Below are positions 10,566-60,245 of a stretch of DNA of 64,000 nt, one piece after another. Numbering within the stretch: the stretch's first letter is position 1; every line of letters begins with the position of its first letter. Source of the stretch: Leptobrachium leishanense. Its lineage: Eukaryota; Chordata; Amphibia; Anura; Megophryidae. The position numbers were made by a program, and so were the translations under genes. The notes under the pieces were generated by a model. The model had not been told where the DNA came from, did not search any database, and saw only the letters and a program-made list of their open reading frames with translations. The DNA is taken from the NCBI GenBank assembly GCA_009667805.1, contig RXON01001459.1:32698-96697 (forward strand), in the 5' to 3' direction.

Positions 10566-12233
10566 GTGGGGTCCTTCTCCATGCTGGACAAGGCGGAGGC
10601 CACAATGAAAAGAGTATTCCCGGGTCGGGTCTCTCGCAGGGCCGGTAGAGGCAGGAGTCGCTCTGCCGGCCGTGGGGGTCCCTCCCGCTCATACGGCTCC
10701 TCCGATTCAGCTCGATATGCTGCCGACAACACCAGCTACGGCTCTCGCTTCTTCCCATCCACAGCCAGACCCTGGCGCAGGGGATCCTACAGAGGAGGCA
10801 GATCCTCTTCCTACAGGAGATCCTCAGGTGAGCGACTTTCAGGTTATCCCTCATTCAGGGACGAGGGTCGGGGGCCGACTAGCCAATTTTGCGCTCGCTT
10901 GGACGCAGCTCACTACCGCTGCATGGGTCCTGGCCACGATACGGGGTTTCTCCATAGACTTTGTGGACACGCCTACACAGACACGACCCCCAGCGCTACT
11001 CCACTTTGCGCACGATTTACTGGTGCAGGCGGAGATTCGGGACCTGTTGGCCAAAGGGGCAATAGAACTGGCTCCTCAGTCTTCGGTAGGTTTTCTCAGC
11101 CCCTTATTCCTGGTAGCCAAGGCGGGGGCTCCCGTCCTGTCAATCTACGAGAATTGAACCACTCGGTAGTCTACCGACACTTCAAGATGGAGGAAATTCA
11201 CACATTGCGTCACGTCCTCCTGAAAGACGACTGGTTGGCCAAACTGGACCTGAAGGACGCCTATCTGACGGTGCCGTTATGCTCTTCCCACAGAGATTTC
11301 CTCCGATTCATGTGGCAAGATCAGGTCTGGCGTTTCACCTGCCTTCCATTCGGCCTTTCATCAGCACCGTGGTGCTTCACGAAATTTAAAACCAGTGATT
11401 GCTTCCCTACGGTCCAGGGGCGTCTGCCTCAATATATACTTGGACGATATACTCCTGATGTCCAGTTCCAGAGACACGCTCCTGCTACACCTCCGATGGA
11501 CGATCTCCCTCCTTCAAGAACTGGGGTTCCTAGTCAACGTGGAGAAATCCTTATTGATCCCGTCACACTGCATAGAGTTCCTGGACCTGTTGCTGTTCCT
11601 GCCTCCATCCAAGATTCGGGACATCCGAAAGGAGGCTTCCACTCTCCTCCAACACTCAGCGCCTACTCTGAGGATGCTGGCCAGGGTCGTCGGACTTATG
11701 GCAGCGGCACGCTTGGCGATAGTTCCAGCTCCTCTCCACTATCGGGCCCTCCAACGCCTGAAGGCCCGTTCCCTCCGGGTGGGTTTGGATTATCCGGACG
11801 TGATATCCCTGACGGAGGACGCCAGGTTGGACCTGTCATGGTGGCATTCTCAGATGATGTCGTGGAACGGCAAGCAATTATTTCCTCCTTCCCCGACTCT
11901 CACCATCGACTCCGATCCCAGTGGCTTCGGATGGGGAGCCCACTGCGAAGGCGTAGAGACGGGGGGGGGGGGGGGTCGGTGGTCAACATCAACGCCATGG
12001 GAGGTCCTCGATCGGAACTGCTAGCTCTCATGGCGACAGAGTTTTGGGAGTACTGTCTCCAACACGACCTCTGGGTTCAGGCTCAGTTTATTCCGGGTCT
12101 ATCGAACCGAGTCGCAGACTGGAATTCTCGTCACCTGTCGGATCCAGGGGACTGGCGGATACCTCCTTCAGTGTTCGAGAACATTCGCTCACTCTGGGGA
12201 CCCCTGAGATGGGATTTGTTTGCCTCGAGGTAG
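10566..12233 (+). pseudogene. DIRS reverse transcriptase-RNase H, frameshifted
   Basis: The reverse transcriptase is recognisable across three frames. The N-terminal block (VGGRLANF, EIRDLLAKGAIE, GFLSPLFLVAKAG) is in one frame up to 11157. The next block (LREL, AKLDLKDAYLTVPL, FTCLPFGLSSAPW) is in another. The catalytic YLDD box (IYLDDILLMSS) and the start of RNase H (LTIDSDPSGFGWGAH) are in a third, ending at 12024. The RNase H end (SELLALMATEF, SNRVADWNSR) returns to the second frame and stops at 12233. One shift coincides with a long poly-G run near 11967, so a sequencing error there is possible. At least three disruptions make it a pseudogene. Confidence 0.85.
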
Positions 12234-12235
12234 AA

Positions 12236-13545
12236 CGCTCACCTTCGGGAGTTCTTCAGCTGGAGACCGGACCCGGATGCGTTGGGCACGGATGCCTTCC
12301 TTCAGGATTGGTCCGGGGCATGCCACTATGCATTCCCTCCGTTCGCCATGATTGCTCAAACAGTGATGCAGATCAGGACTCAGCTGGCAACCCTGGTGTT
12401 AGTTACCCCGTTCTGGACTGCTCAACCTTGGTTCCCGGCCCTCCTGGAGATCGCGATCGACGCACCCAGGATTCTACCCCGGCGACCGGATCTCCTCATG
12501 GACGCGGAGGGTTCACCTCACCCCCTGGTATCAGACGGCAACCTGGACCTGCTGGCGTGGCTTGTTTCCGGTTTGCCTGGCAAAGCCAAGACATTTCGGT
12601 CCGGGCTGGTGAGCTGCTCTTACAGGCATGGGCCCCCGGAACCCGGGGAGTGTACAAATCTGCCTGGGTCAGGTGGTCCACTTGGTGTGTGGGACGGAGT
12701 CAAGATCCCGTTTCAGCCTCTCTGAGCACTGTCTTGGATTTCCTGACGGTTTTGTTTGACTCTGGTCTGGCTTTCCGCACGCTGAACGTCTATCGCTCTG
12801 CACTTTTCGCTGGCCATGTGGGCTTTGCTGGTGTGGCCTTGGGGCAACACCCTTTGGTCTGCCGTCTGCTGCAAGGTGCTCGTTTCGAACGACCCCCCCC
12901 CCCGCTCCTCGGTATTCTGTGGTATGGGATGTTTCCCTGGTGCTACGTTTCATGGAGGATTGGCCGGACAATGGAGATCTGTCCCTGCAGCAGTTATCAG
13001 CGAAGCTGGTGATGCTGTTCTGTTTACTCTCTTGTAAGCGAGTCGGGGATGTTCGGGCACTGGATTATCCTTCTCGCTCCTTCAGTCCTGATGGTGTTGT
13101 TTTTGACGTGACTAGACGTACTAAGACATCCATTTCTTCTGTGGTTTTTCCGGCCTATCCTGATCGGCCGTTATTTTGCCCGGTTCGCTGCCTCAGGGTC
13201 TACGAGAACCGCTTGGTGGGGTTCCGAGTTGCTCCGGTTTCTCCTCTGTTCCTGTCGTTCAGTGTTCCCCATCGACCCGTGTCTTCGTCGACATTGGCGC
13301 GTTGGGTGCGCTGGTTACTGGGTCTGACGGGGGTGGATGCCGCCTCCTTTGGGGCCCATTCGGTCTGTGCCGCTATGGCGGCCTCCTCGGCGGTGGCTGC
13401 TGGTTGTAGACTGGAGGACATTATGCGCTCCGCTGACTGGTCCAGGGAGTCTACCGCTCGCCTTTTCTACATACGTCCCATAAGACACTGGACAGGGACT
13501 GTTAGTAGCCTCAGAGTCCTGGGTAAAATTGGTGAATTTTCCTAG
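12236..13545 (+). pseudogene. DIRS tyrosine recombinase, frameshifted
   Basis: The first half (to 13012) contains a SAM-like core-binding block (LLQAWAPGTRGVYKSAWVRW, STVLDFLTVLFDSGLAFRTL). The second half (12919-13545) contains the catalytic domain, with SCKRVGDVRALDY around the first Arg and AHSVCAA, SADWSRESTARLFYIRP at the end. The last holds the nucleophilic Tyr. In the family the His box reads His-x-x-Arg; here the Arg position is Cys. The two halves overlap in different frames around a poly-C run at 12895-12903, possibly a read error. The Arg-to-Cys change would by itself disable cleavage. Confidence 0.8.
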
Positions 13546-13597
13546 TCTATTACGGAAAGTTCTAATTTTAATAAGGACTCGGAGGTGAGTATTCCCC
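13530..13597 (+). repeat. DIRS internal complementary region
   Basis: The segment from TTTTCCTAGTCTATTACGG to GGACTCGGAGGTGAGTATTCC is the inverse of 14175-14243. Its right part also matches the outer end of the left terminal repeat. This is the circle-junction template that DIRS elements use to complete their ends. Confidence 0.85.
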
Positions 13598-14060
13598 CCC
13601 CCCTGGATTCCCTCCCGTTTGTTTCTTTTTTGATTAAACGATAAACATTGTGTGCTTTGTCTGTGTCTTATTTTCCGTGCGCGCCTGCGCTTTGTGATAC
13701 GATACGTTGTGCACGCAGGTTACTAAATAAACTTTTCGGCTCTGCGATCTCCTGTGTTTTATCACCTGCGCTCTTGCGTTGTAATCTGTTAAGTTTATTC
13801 AGTAACATGCGCGCATAACGTTTCGTCTTTGCGATCTCCTGTGTTTCCTCGCCTGTGCGCTTGCGTTGCACCTGGGTGATGGTTCGGTTCTAATCCCGAC
13901 CCGTATTTGTTTTCTCTTTCAGCTTCGCGCTGATCGTCCTGCCTTGATGGACATTCTTTGTGGCTTCCCCACGCCCGGCCGTGTTTGGCTTCTGCGCTTC
14001 CCCGTTGGGTAGCTGCGTCTCGTCCTGGAGATTCTGACTTCTGGATTGCAAAGAAAGAGG

Positions 14061-14243
14061 AGGAGTCTCTACCTGGGCGGGGACTATATTGATTGGCTGG
14101 GAGAGGGTGTGGGGCAAGTTTGTTTTTTATACGGTTTACTTTTTCACAGCAGCAAAGAGTTAAGAGATGGCAAAATACTCGCCTCCGAGTCCTTATTAAA
14201 ATTAGAACTTTCCGTTATAGACTAGGAAAATTCCCCAATTTAT
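14061..14243 (+). repeat. DIRS right inverted terminal repeat
   Basis: The inverse of the left repeat up to about 14200, then an extension of about 40 bases (TTAGAACTTTCCGTTATAG...) found only here and, inverted, in the internal complementary region. Unequal termini of this kind are normal for DIRS. Confidence 0.85.
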
Positions 14244-15700
14244 TTGTATTAGGACTCCAGAAGGTGTCCCTATGGTGCCTCAGTGCTAACAAAAAAAAAA
14301 CCTGGAAGTATTTGTGCAGGATCAGCCAGAGAAAGGTCAGAGATGTGAACCGCAGTAACTCCTTTTGGCCATCAGATGCCGCCATCTGTCTGACAAATGG
14401 GTTTTTACAGTAAGGAATTCATTGGGAATATTCCAATATTTACTGTAAATTTAAAATAATTGGGTCTGACCGTGGTTTTCTGGAAAATCCTTTTGTAGTG
14501 AAGGCAATAATAAAGTGTATTTCATAATTATGCTACTGGCTTGACCACATCATACTGGCCTGAGGGAAAAAAAAAAGCCAACGTTTCTTTTCAGTAAATT
14601 CTTTAATGTGCAAGAATATAAATGATCTTGATTATTATGGGTTAGTATACCATCCTCTGCACAATAAACCTGGTCAGCAAGGTCTTAAGTGATTTAAATT
14701 TACAAAACTACAAGAACGTATTTACTGTTTTACAATCATTAAATTAGCTATAGTGTCATTTACTATTCCAAATAATACAACTATATAATTACCCAAGCCA
14801 TATTAGCCCCTCCCCCATCCACACAATTAATTACAACCTTCATCTTTTCCATTTAATTTATAAAAGTCCTTTTTTTCACTCTTTATATAAAAAAATTTCC
14901 CCCCCTTTTCATCGTGAACAAAACATTTTTTTTTCTTCTTCATACATTTGCATATGAGCAACAAAACTATTTGGCAACACAGGGACATTTGTAATGCCTT
15001 AAATTAAACGTATAAAATCAAGTATTTTCATTAAACCTTCGGCAAATGTACATCTAGCAAAAAAGAACGGCCTCGTCGACTCGCGCAGGACCAAGACATC
15101 TGTTGAAAACGCTTTTCCTTGATGCAGTGGTTTGGTTTGTACAGACTATGTGCAAAGCGGCTACTTACACCGATCCGTCATTATAATTTAAGGATTAGGT
15201 TATAAAACACTGGTCTTAACCCCTCAAGTGCTGCAGGGCTGGCTTATGCGTATTTAAAAACTTCACGTTAGGCAGATAATCAAGTTTCCTTCATACCAAA
15301 TATCAGTTTAGACTGGGTTTGTGGGGTCCCCCCCATAGATTTTCCTGTAAGGATTCCTTTAGGGATTATAAACTTGGTAGCTTTCATATATACAAACTAC
15401 TTTGTCTACATGTGTAAGTGCGATCAGGCCGTAAGCTGATCACGGTACGATTATACTCATTAACCTGATACTCAGAGGCCACAAGAGCCCTAAAAGTGGA
15501 ATATTAAACACGTCAGCAGGCTCTGTCACAGAGGCTCTGCACCTGTCTATCTTCATGAGGATAATTTTTGGAAAAGGCTACATTAAGGCTCTGTTTTTGA
15601 TTTATAGCCAACGCTCGGTCAGGCATTGGGCTCTACTCCAGCTGATACAATTGCAACGTGTCAGTGATTAGAGTAATCACAAAAACGATACGTCGGCTTA
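14244..15700. other. Intergenic, no gene recognised
   Basis: AT-rich single-copy-looking DNA between the DIRS element and the 3' end of PRKCZ. An ATTAAA on the minus strand lies near 14600. If PRKCZ has a very long 3' UTR it could reach this far, but a nearer signal exists at 17813. No exon, RNA gene or transposon end is seen. Confidence 0.35.
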
Positions 15701-15958
15701 GGCCCCCGGCACACGAGCGTTTTGAGAGAATGGATGGAACGTCCGTGAAAGTGGGCGTTCCTTCCATTCTCTGCGCTCAGCGTACAAAGCGCGATCCTCC
15801 TATGGAGAATCGCGCTTTGTATACTTTCAGCGTCCGTTTAGCTTTTTGACGGGGAGGCCTTTTTCACGTCCGGTGGAGGGCTTTCCCCGTCAAAAACCCA
15901 CGGACGCAGGGAAGTGCGGGCGCACATGAGGCAAAAATACGCTCGTGTGCCGGGGGCC
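15701..15958. mobile_element. Compact Harbinger-like MITE (258 bp)
   Basis: Nearly perfect inverted ends GGCCCCCGGCACACGAGCG. The left flank is TTA and the right flank TAA, sharing only TA. The interior has the GGAACGTCC...GGGCGTTCC arm pair near 15737-15763. The ends are the least diverged of the MITE copies here, suggesting a recent insertion. Confidence 0.75.
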
Positions 15959-16792
15959 TAAGTCAGGCGTATTAGCCAACATTTCCTTAGGAGATTACTC
16001 TGATGTGAACAAAGTCAACTTGGCTACAGGTAGAGCTGCACTAGTTCGAGAGTCACCGTTTGCTCAGATGACACAGAAGCCTGTCTGCAGGCGTTTACAC
16101 CAACCGTGGAATATTGCCCCTAAACTCAACCAGAGCTGGTTTAAACTTAACCCCATAAACTGTAATGGCTCTGGTAAATTTACGACAGCTCTGGTTAAAT
16201 TAACACAAACCTTGGAATAGGGCCCGTGATTGGTAGCCGTCCATTGGTGTAGGGCAGAAGTCCGAAACCTTGTATCTAGATGTCTTCTGAACTACACCTT
16301 ACTCGATGCTCAACGAAATTGTTTAGCAGAGCCTTATGGGAAATGTTCCAAAAATAAACGAAACCTAGTTGTGAGGTTGCTGACCCCCCTGGAGTAAGGT
16401 AGTGGGGCTCAATCTTGGCCTTCCAGATTTTTTGCAACTTAATTTCCCCCACAAGGCTCTGTTGACCTAATGAGTGGCTGAGTATCGTGGGGAAAGTAGC
16501 TCCAAATCATCTAGGACCATATTACAAAGCTGGTGCTAACTTAACCAGAGCTTTTGTAACCAGATCCATTATATTTTATGGGGTTGTTACATTTGCACCA
16601 ACTTTGTAATAATGCCCAGAGAGGGCCAAGCATGAGCATCCCTGGTGTATGGAATTCTAGCATTTACTGGGATATATTTATTTAGTGAAACCGTAACATC
16701 ATTTGACCCTGTCTATCACACAGATACATTTACCTGGTTACTTTAGAGGTGTCACATAAATATTAACCTGCGCACAAACTGAGGCTTAGTCT

Positions 16793-16940
16793 AGACTACC
16801 AGGGATGTCAAACTTTGCCTCCTCTCCATGTTCCTCAACTACAACTCCCATGATTCTCCAGCCATCTATTGCATTCAGAGATTGATGGGAAATGTAGGCC
16901 TTAAACATCCAGGGAGCCAGAGTTTGACGTCGCTGATTGG
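16793..16940. mobile_element. hAT-like MITE, CTCCCATGAT family
   Basis: A short element with the core words CTACAACTCCCATGATTCTC and GATGGGAAATGTAG, and ends CAGGGATGTCAAAC / GTTTGACGTCGCTG. Relatives occur at 24700-24816, 39649-39760, 51457-51600 and 54323-54456. Confidence 0.55.
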
Positions 16941-17812
16941 TTAGCAGTGGGGTTACAGAAGATTGCAATCTGCCTATGTTGGCCAAATGTCATGACAAAT
17001 GCAAGGGACTGCTCACCTAAGATCCGCTTAGTGCTACTCTATTATAGCAGCTCACGTTTGCCCTGAGTCGCCTCCTTCATGAGAGGGGTAAATAAAAAAC
17101 CTCTTAATTTAACCAGATGCTCCCCTTGCACGCCAAAATGACCTTTTTACACATGGAAGATTTGCATTTAGCTTTACATCGCAGGAAATGGGCGGTAACA
17201 ACGGTCATTGCCAGGTCCCACAACCACCTTCCAGAACATTTAGCAGACCGGGCTCTCGTTTTCCTACCGAGAACCAAGCGAGACCAAAATCAAAGCGTTT
17301 ACACAACTAATCACCGCGAAGGAGGACGAAAAAGGTGCGCTTGAGCAGTGACAAAACCCCGTAAAACATGAGACTACTCGTCGAGATGAGGAGACTATCA
17401 GTTTTTTTTCACCTGTTAAGGCTAAGGGATGTGTGTGTTTCAGGTCGTATGGCTGACTGCTTTCTTTTTAGTGGAATACTGCATAAAAGCCGGTAAAAAT
17501 GAGCAAAACTTCATACACTACAAGCTAAGAGTTAGGCACATTACATTATTTTCTTTTAATTTTTCCGAAAGCCATTCAATGTGCAAATTTTGTTGTCTCC
17601 TCCCAGCTACTCGTTTTGGTTTCTTATTGCCGTCACTGCGCCCCGTTTGTTCCGTAGACATAAGTGCAATATTGCTGTGCTATTTTCTTCTTTCTCCCGC
17701 TGTCAAATCTCACTTTTTGATCAAAAGCCCATATTACTCTGCAGTATGTCCTGCACGACGCATGATTTCAAGGCTTTCCGTTACTTGATATTAATGCGAT
17801 TTCTTTCCACCC
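16941..17812. other. Region beyond PRKCZ 3' end
   Basis: No coding exon, RNA gene or transposon end was recognised. It lies beyond the likely PRKCZ polyadenylation site. Confidence 0.35.
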
Positions 17813-17818
17813 TTTAAT
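17813..17818 (-). terminator. Candidate PRKCZ poly(A) signal
   Basis: ATTAAA on the minus strand, 587 bases after the PRKCZ stop. It is the first canonical or near-canonical signal I noticed downstream of the stop and would give a 3' UTR of about 0.6 kb. Other signals lie further away near 16675 and 14600. Confidence 0.45.
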
Positions 17819-18404
17819 CTGCAATAAAACACAGCCTTTTCCCCTTAAATTTGGATCGGGTTTATGAGTGGCGCATTGCCGGGGACAGGAGGAGAATTAG
17901 GATCAGCCTAGAGGTGCCAGTTCCTTGACCTGCATTTAGCGTTATATATATATATATTTCATCATCTTCATCCGGGTTGAGGACAGAAGCACACAGCATC
18001 TAATGCACTAATGGAAGCAACTTGCTTGCGTGATCGCCTGAAATAAAAAGAGTTCCTCTGCAAAGAGAACGCCTCCTGGGAGATGGTACGAACACACACA
18101 CGGGCGCGGACACACACTGTAGATCCTTCATGAGGCAGGCACAAAAAGTGAATCTCTCCTGTTTCTCGAGACAGATAATCTCTGGCTGAGTAAGAGTGCC
18201 GGGGCGACTGCTCGGGGAGAAATCCGCAGCAAATCTCTCCCTCGGGGGGGTGGCTGGTTCCCAGCAGCAAATCTTGTAGCAGTGGCCGTTACTCAGAACC
18301 TTTGCATCAGTTTTCCAGCCTCGCATGCATATACTGTAGGTTTAAGGATACAAGTTCGGGAATCAAATCACATAGTTTGTCCATTGAACTTCAAATCTAG
18401 TCTT

Positions 18405-56622
<38,218 letters not shown>

Positions 56623-57140
56623 CTAAAACGAAGAGAGACTTTATTAAAAATCCATCCTGCAATCAATTCAGAAGACACAAAAAAAATGTGGATCGGCAAA
56701 TCCTCAAACGAAGACTCTACGCTTGGCTTCGCTACAGGTTGCCATTTACTAAGGAGCACCCAGAGTGTATGGCTTCGATTTCCATCAACAGGAAATACAT
56801 CAAACTAGTAATTTTTACAACTAGCTGCATAACACCAGGCAATACGACTTAAAGGGCTACTACCTCAAAAAAATGAAACGTCCATATTGCGTTTATTTTC
56901 TGTTGCTGACATCTTACAAACGCTTTTTTTTTTTCTTGTATGTTTAGTTAAGAAAATCCTACACTCTGTCACTGGGTGCATCCATTGTGTGATCATTTGT
57001 GTTGTAAACTGCCCCCCCCCCGCACAGTAACTTTCCATCACTTGCTCCTCACTGTGTGGCTTTGCCCATAGATAGAGTATACGGGCCGATCACGGACTCC
57101 CAGCATTCTATTGTGTGTCATGTATTCAAAGGACATCACA
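56623..57140. other. PRKCZ intron, nothing recognised
   Basis: I searched both strands by eye up to 64000 for the preceding exon (ending KKELVHDDE in human) and did not find it, so this intron probably exceeds 7.3 kb. Confidence 0.45.
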
Positions 57141-57961
57141 TGGGGGTAGATTAGAGGTGTTTTAAGCTCCCTGTTTTACATCATTTAGGCTAGGGTCAGA
57201 CGAACGCATTTTTCATGTTGTCCGTGAAAAAGTGCGTTCGAACGAACGTACGTATTTTTTCCCAGAATACACGATAGCGGTCATACGATGCGCATTTTCG
57301 TCCGTGATTTTGTACGGATCATCAATAAAACACTATTTGTGTCTGGACGTTATGTTGGCCGGACATTAGCAGCGTCTGACGTCTCCTAATCACACACACA
57401 CGCCGCTATGCGGACGCAGCGCACTCTGTACGTCAGTAGTAGCGGTTTGACGTTCTAGAAAAAATGCGTTCATTTGCCACTTGCGTTGCGCGGACGAACT
57501 TTCGTGCGGCCGTACTTCGTGTGTTCCCCGGCATTGGACGTCATTTGCTGCTAGCACGGCCGTGATTTCGTGCGGCTAAACGCACGTTAAAAATGCTTTC
57601 GTCTGACCTTAGCCTTAGCTGCCAGCTCTTATCTCAGGTAGCAGAGGCAGCACAACAGACCCGCTGCAGCCTTATCTAAACATTCCCTCCACCTCACAGA
57701 CTGTTAATGTGTAAGATAAAGCACAGCAGCAAAGTAAAACCTTTTGCAAAGTTTTGCTAAATGTTGCATCATGGGAAAAATCCTCAAAAATGGCGTCCTA
57801 AAAAGTCATTTTTTCCCCCCTTTTTAAATGGAATTACTTCAAAAGGGGGGGGGGGGAAACACAGCATGTGCTTTCTAAAGTGCTTTATTAGGTGGACTGG
57901 CTTTGTTTGTAATGCACAAGTAATCTAGTTACAGCTTATATAAACGGAAGTGTCCCTTTAA
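57141..57961. repeat. Host repeat R, copy 2, split by a MITE
   Basis: The same order of blocks as 28592-28718 plus 30571-30765. Here the repeat is interrupted at a TTA by the Harbinger-like MITE 57188-57614. Confidence 0.7.
57188..57614. mobile_element. Harbinger-like MITE, copy 8 (427 bp)
   Basis: Ends GGCTAGGGTCAGACGAACGC and the inverted GGCTAAGGTCAGACGAAAGC, with direct TTA at 57185-57187 and 57615-57617. Interior words (TACGTCAGTAG, CGGACGCAGCGC) link it to copy 1. It is inserted inside repeat R. Confidence 0.85.
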
Positions 57962-58264
57962 GGCCTCGTTCACACTGAGCGATATATCGCACGTTTTTTG
58001 CCGCAATATCGCGCATATTTCCCCGCGATATCGCTCTATGTAGCTTCTCCAATGCATTTCAATGGAGCTGTTCCCATCTTGTCGCTCAATGTCGCTGTAG
58101 CTGGTCGCTGGTACAGGAGCCTTTTTTTGCGATTTGCATTGGTGGTGTTGTGCAATATCGCGCATAATGGTGATATCGCGCTATATTATCGCTCAATGTC
58201 TCGAATATGAAAACTGCACAAAAAAAAACGTGCGATTTTCATGTCGCTCAGTGTGAACGCGGCC
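57962..58264. mobile_element. MITE with GGCC ends, separate family
   Basis: Inverted ends GGCCTCGTTCACACTGAGCG and GGCCGCGTTCACACTGAGCG. The interior is packed with GCGATATCG- and GTCGCT-type words. Flanks do not show a clean duplication. The following AAAGGGACACTCCATACACT (58268) belongs to another common frog repeat. Confidence 0.75.
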
Positions 58265-58628
58265 TGAAAGGGACACTCCATACACTCTGACCACTTAAGC
58301 ATTTTGGCAGAAATCCTCCCATTTGGCAGAAAACAGTGTGAAACACAGGAGTTTCCGCCACCCACAAGCGTGCAACCAGGAAGTCGGGATTTTGAATTTC
58401 CTGGCTGCCGGTCACCAGAACAGTCACGGATGATCTCCACATTATTTGTGTCCTCACATCATCCTCTCTCAGACCTCTAGCAATAGAAAGCATCCAGAGA
58501 GAATGAAGCTGTGGGCGCGGGCGGCTCCAATCCATTGATCTCAGGTGCTGTGGAACTTGCGTGCAAAAGTAAGCAAGTTCAATGCGATGCGCAATTTCTG
58601 CATCGTAAGTAACGCAAGTCGTGTAGAT

Positions 58629-58760
58629 ACTAGGGATGCATCGATACTAGTATTGGTATCTGTGCCGATACAGCCATTTGCACGAGTACTTGGTACTCGT
58701 GCAAATGAACCGACACCCCCCCCCCCCCCGATACCAGAAGCCAGCGCTGGGCCGGCTTGC
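58629..58760. mobile_element. hAT-like end with palindrome
   Basis: TAGGGATGCATCGATAC resembles a hAT terminus. It is followed by a palindrome (CATTTGCACGAGTACTTGGT and TACTCGTGCAAATG). A poly-C run follows at about 58716-58728. No matching right end was found before 64000. Confidence 0.4.
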
Positions 58761-58969
58761 CGGTATCCGTGGAGCTGGGGAAGCTGGTCGCATGCATGAA
58801 AAGCATTTGGCTAGCGTTCCCCTCCAGCGGGCCACAGTACTCACCCAGCAGTGGGTCCGGACGCAGGGATGTGACGTGGCCGCTGGGCAATGGAGGCTGT
58901 GACGCTGCCTCCAGCTGCGATCTCACGGGATGCTCCCCCGTTAACAGTGCACGTGAGTTAACCCCCCCA

Positions 58970-59035
58970 ACGGTTTTCCGGAGTGTGTCTCGGGGTTAAA
59001 TTTCACCGCTCAGCGCGGTAACCCCGAGACACACT
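58970..59035. repeat. Palindrome GAGTGTGTCTCGGGGTT
   Basis: GGAGTGTGTCTCGGGGTTAA is answered by AACCCCGAGACACACTC about 20 bases later. Similar words near 59217-59270 and 60820 suggest a family of decayed elements in 58950-60900. Confidence 0.6.
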
Positions 59036-59379
59036 CTGGCTGTATACACTACCTCTCCCTCACTGTCCCCACAGACTCCTCCGGCGATCGCGGCGTTTTA
59101 CTCCCTGAAAACCTTCTTGTGAGGAGGGAACCAGGAAGTATGAGGGTCACGATCGCCTGAGGAGACTGCGGGGGGCATTGAGGGAGCGCGGGGACAGGTG
59201 ATGTATCCAGCGGCATCCCGAGTGTTGCTCAGGGTTACCGCTTCCAACATAGGAATTTAACCCCGGACCACAAACGGGATACCGCGGGGAGGGGGGGGGG
59301 GGCGCGCAAAAAAACAAAGATTGCTTTTTGACATGAAAATGTGAAGAGAAAAAAAAAAAAAAAATCAGACCTCCAGGGT

Positions 59380-60245
59380 GTTTAAAGGCCTTGCTGTGCT
59401 TAACTACGGGAGCGCGTCTCTCTGTATTCTGTGTTTTATTTCAAGAACCCTGCACCAATAAAGAAGGGGAGCGCAACCCTTTATTTGGCCGTAGGCACCT
59501 GCTTCCCAGAACCTGGACATATCAGGCTCTAGGGAATACGCTGAGAAGACAGGAGGATCACCCTCCAGTACCCCTCAAGTACTGCCGGATAGCCTTTTTT
59601 TCTCCACTGAACTTTGTTATCACTCTTGGGATTCAGACACCATTATTCCTTACGTGATTTCATCACCATTATCTGGACTTTCTTCTGCATTGTTGCATGC
59701 TCTTTATAATGGTTCATAATTGTAGCACATGTGTGATATAAGTGTATTCACTGGTATAGCAACTTTGTGCGCTGTGTCAGATAATTTTTACTGTATTTCA
59801 TTACGTCTTGGTCAAGATTGTGCTGTTTTTCTTGTACCTTATTATATCTCCGGGCAGCAATCACATATTTATTCATTTCGTTTAGTACACACTATATCAT
59901 CCTCATAATATCAGTAATTTATCACTATCGCGCCAACACTACCCCTATATATTTATCTTGACTGGGATTGGTTGGCACGTCTGCCTCCTGGAAAGTGATT
60001 GACTGGGGTTTCAAAACCAGGCTTCCCCTGGTGTCCGGGAACATGAGGCGCAGGCTTAAAGGCATTTGGATTATGTTCCGATAAGGGAAAAGTGTAAAAA
60101 AACAAACAAACAAACAAAAAAAAAAAATAAACACTTTTAACATTAAAACATAAACTGACAAATAGCTTAAAAGAGGGGAATAGCAGAGGAGCGAGGTTTT
60201 AGTACAGTCCACAGTCGTCTGAGCACAGGGTTCCGTGACATCATA
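59380..60245. other. PRKCZ intron, nothing recognised
   Basis: AT-rich; no exon or transposon end recognised. Confidence 0.4.

Larger units (their letters stand above)
8750..14243 (+). mobile_element. DIRS-type tyrosine-recombinase retrotransposon
   Basis: A 5.5-kb DIRS element with the full architecture of its class. It has inverted (not direct) terminal repeats, a gag-like region, a reverse transcriptase/RNase H region, a tyrosine recombinase, and an internal complementary region that repeats the outer edges of both termini in inverse. DIRS elements integrate by site-specific recombination of a circular intermediate, not with a DDE integrase, and make no target duplication. Every coding region carries frameshifts, and one active-site arginine of the recombinase is replaced. 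The copy should therefore be inactive, though its cis-acting ends are well preserved. It lies between FAAP20 and PRKCZ. Confidence 0.9.

Noticed and set aside
11960..11985. Genuine frameshift in DIRS RNase H at the poly-G run
   Set aside because: Cannot be told from a homopolymer length error; other frameshifts in the ORF are independent of it.
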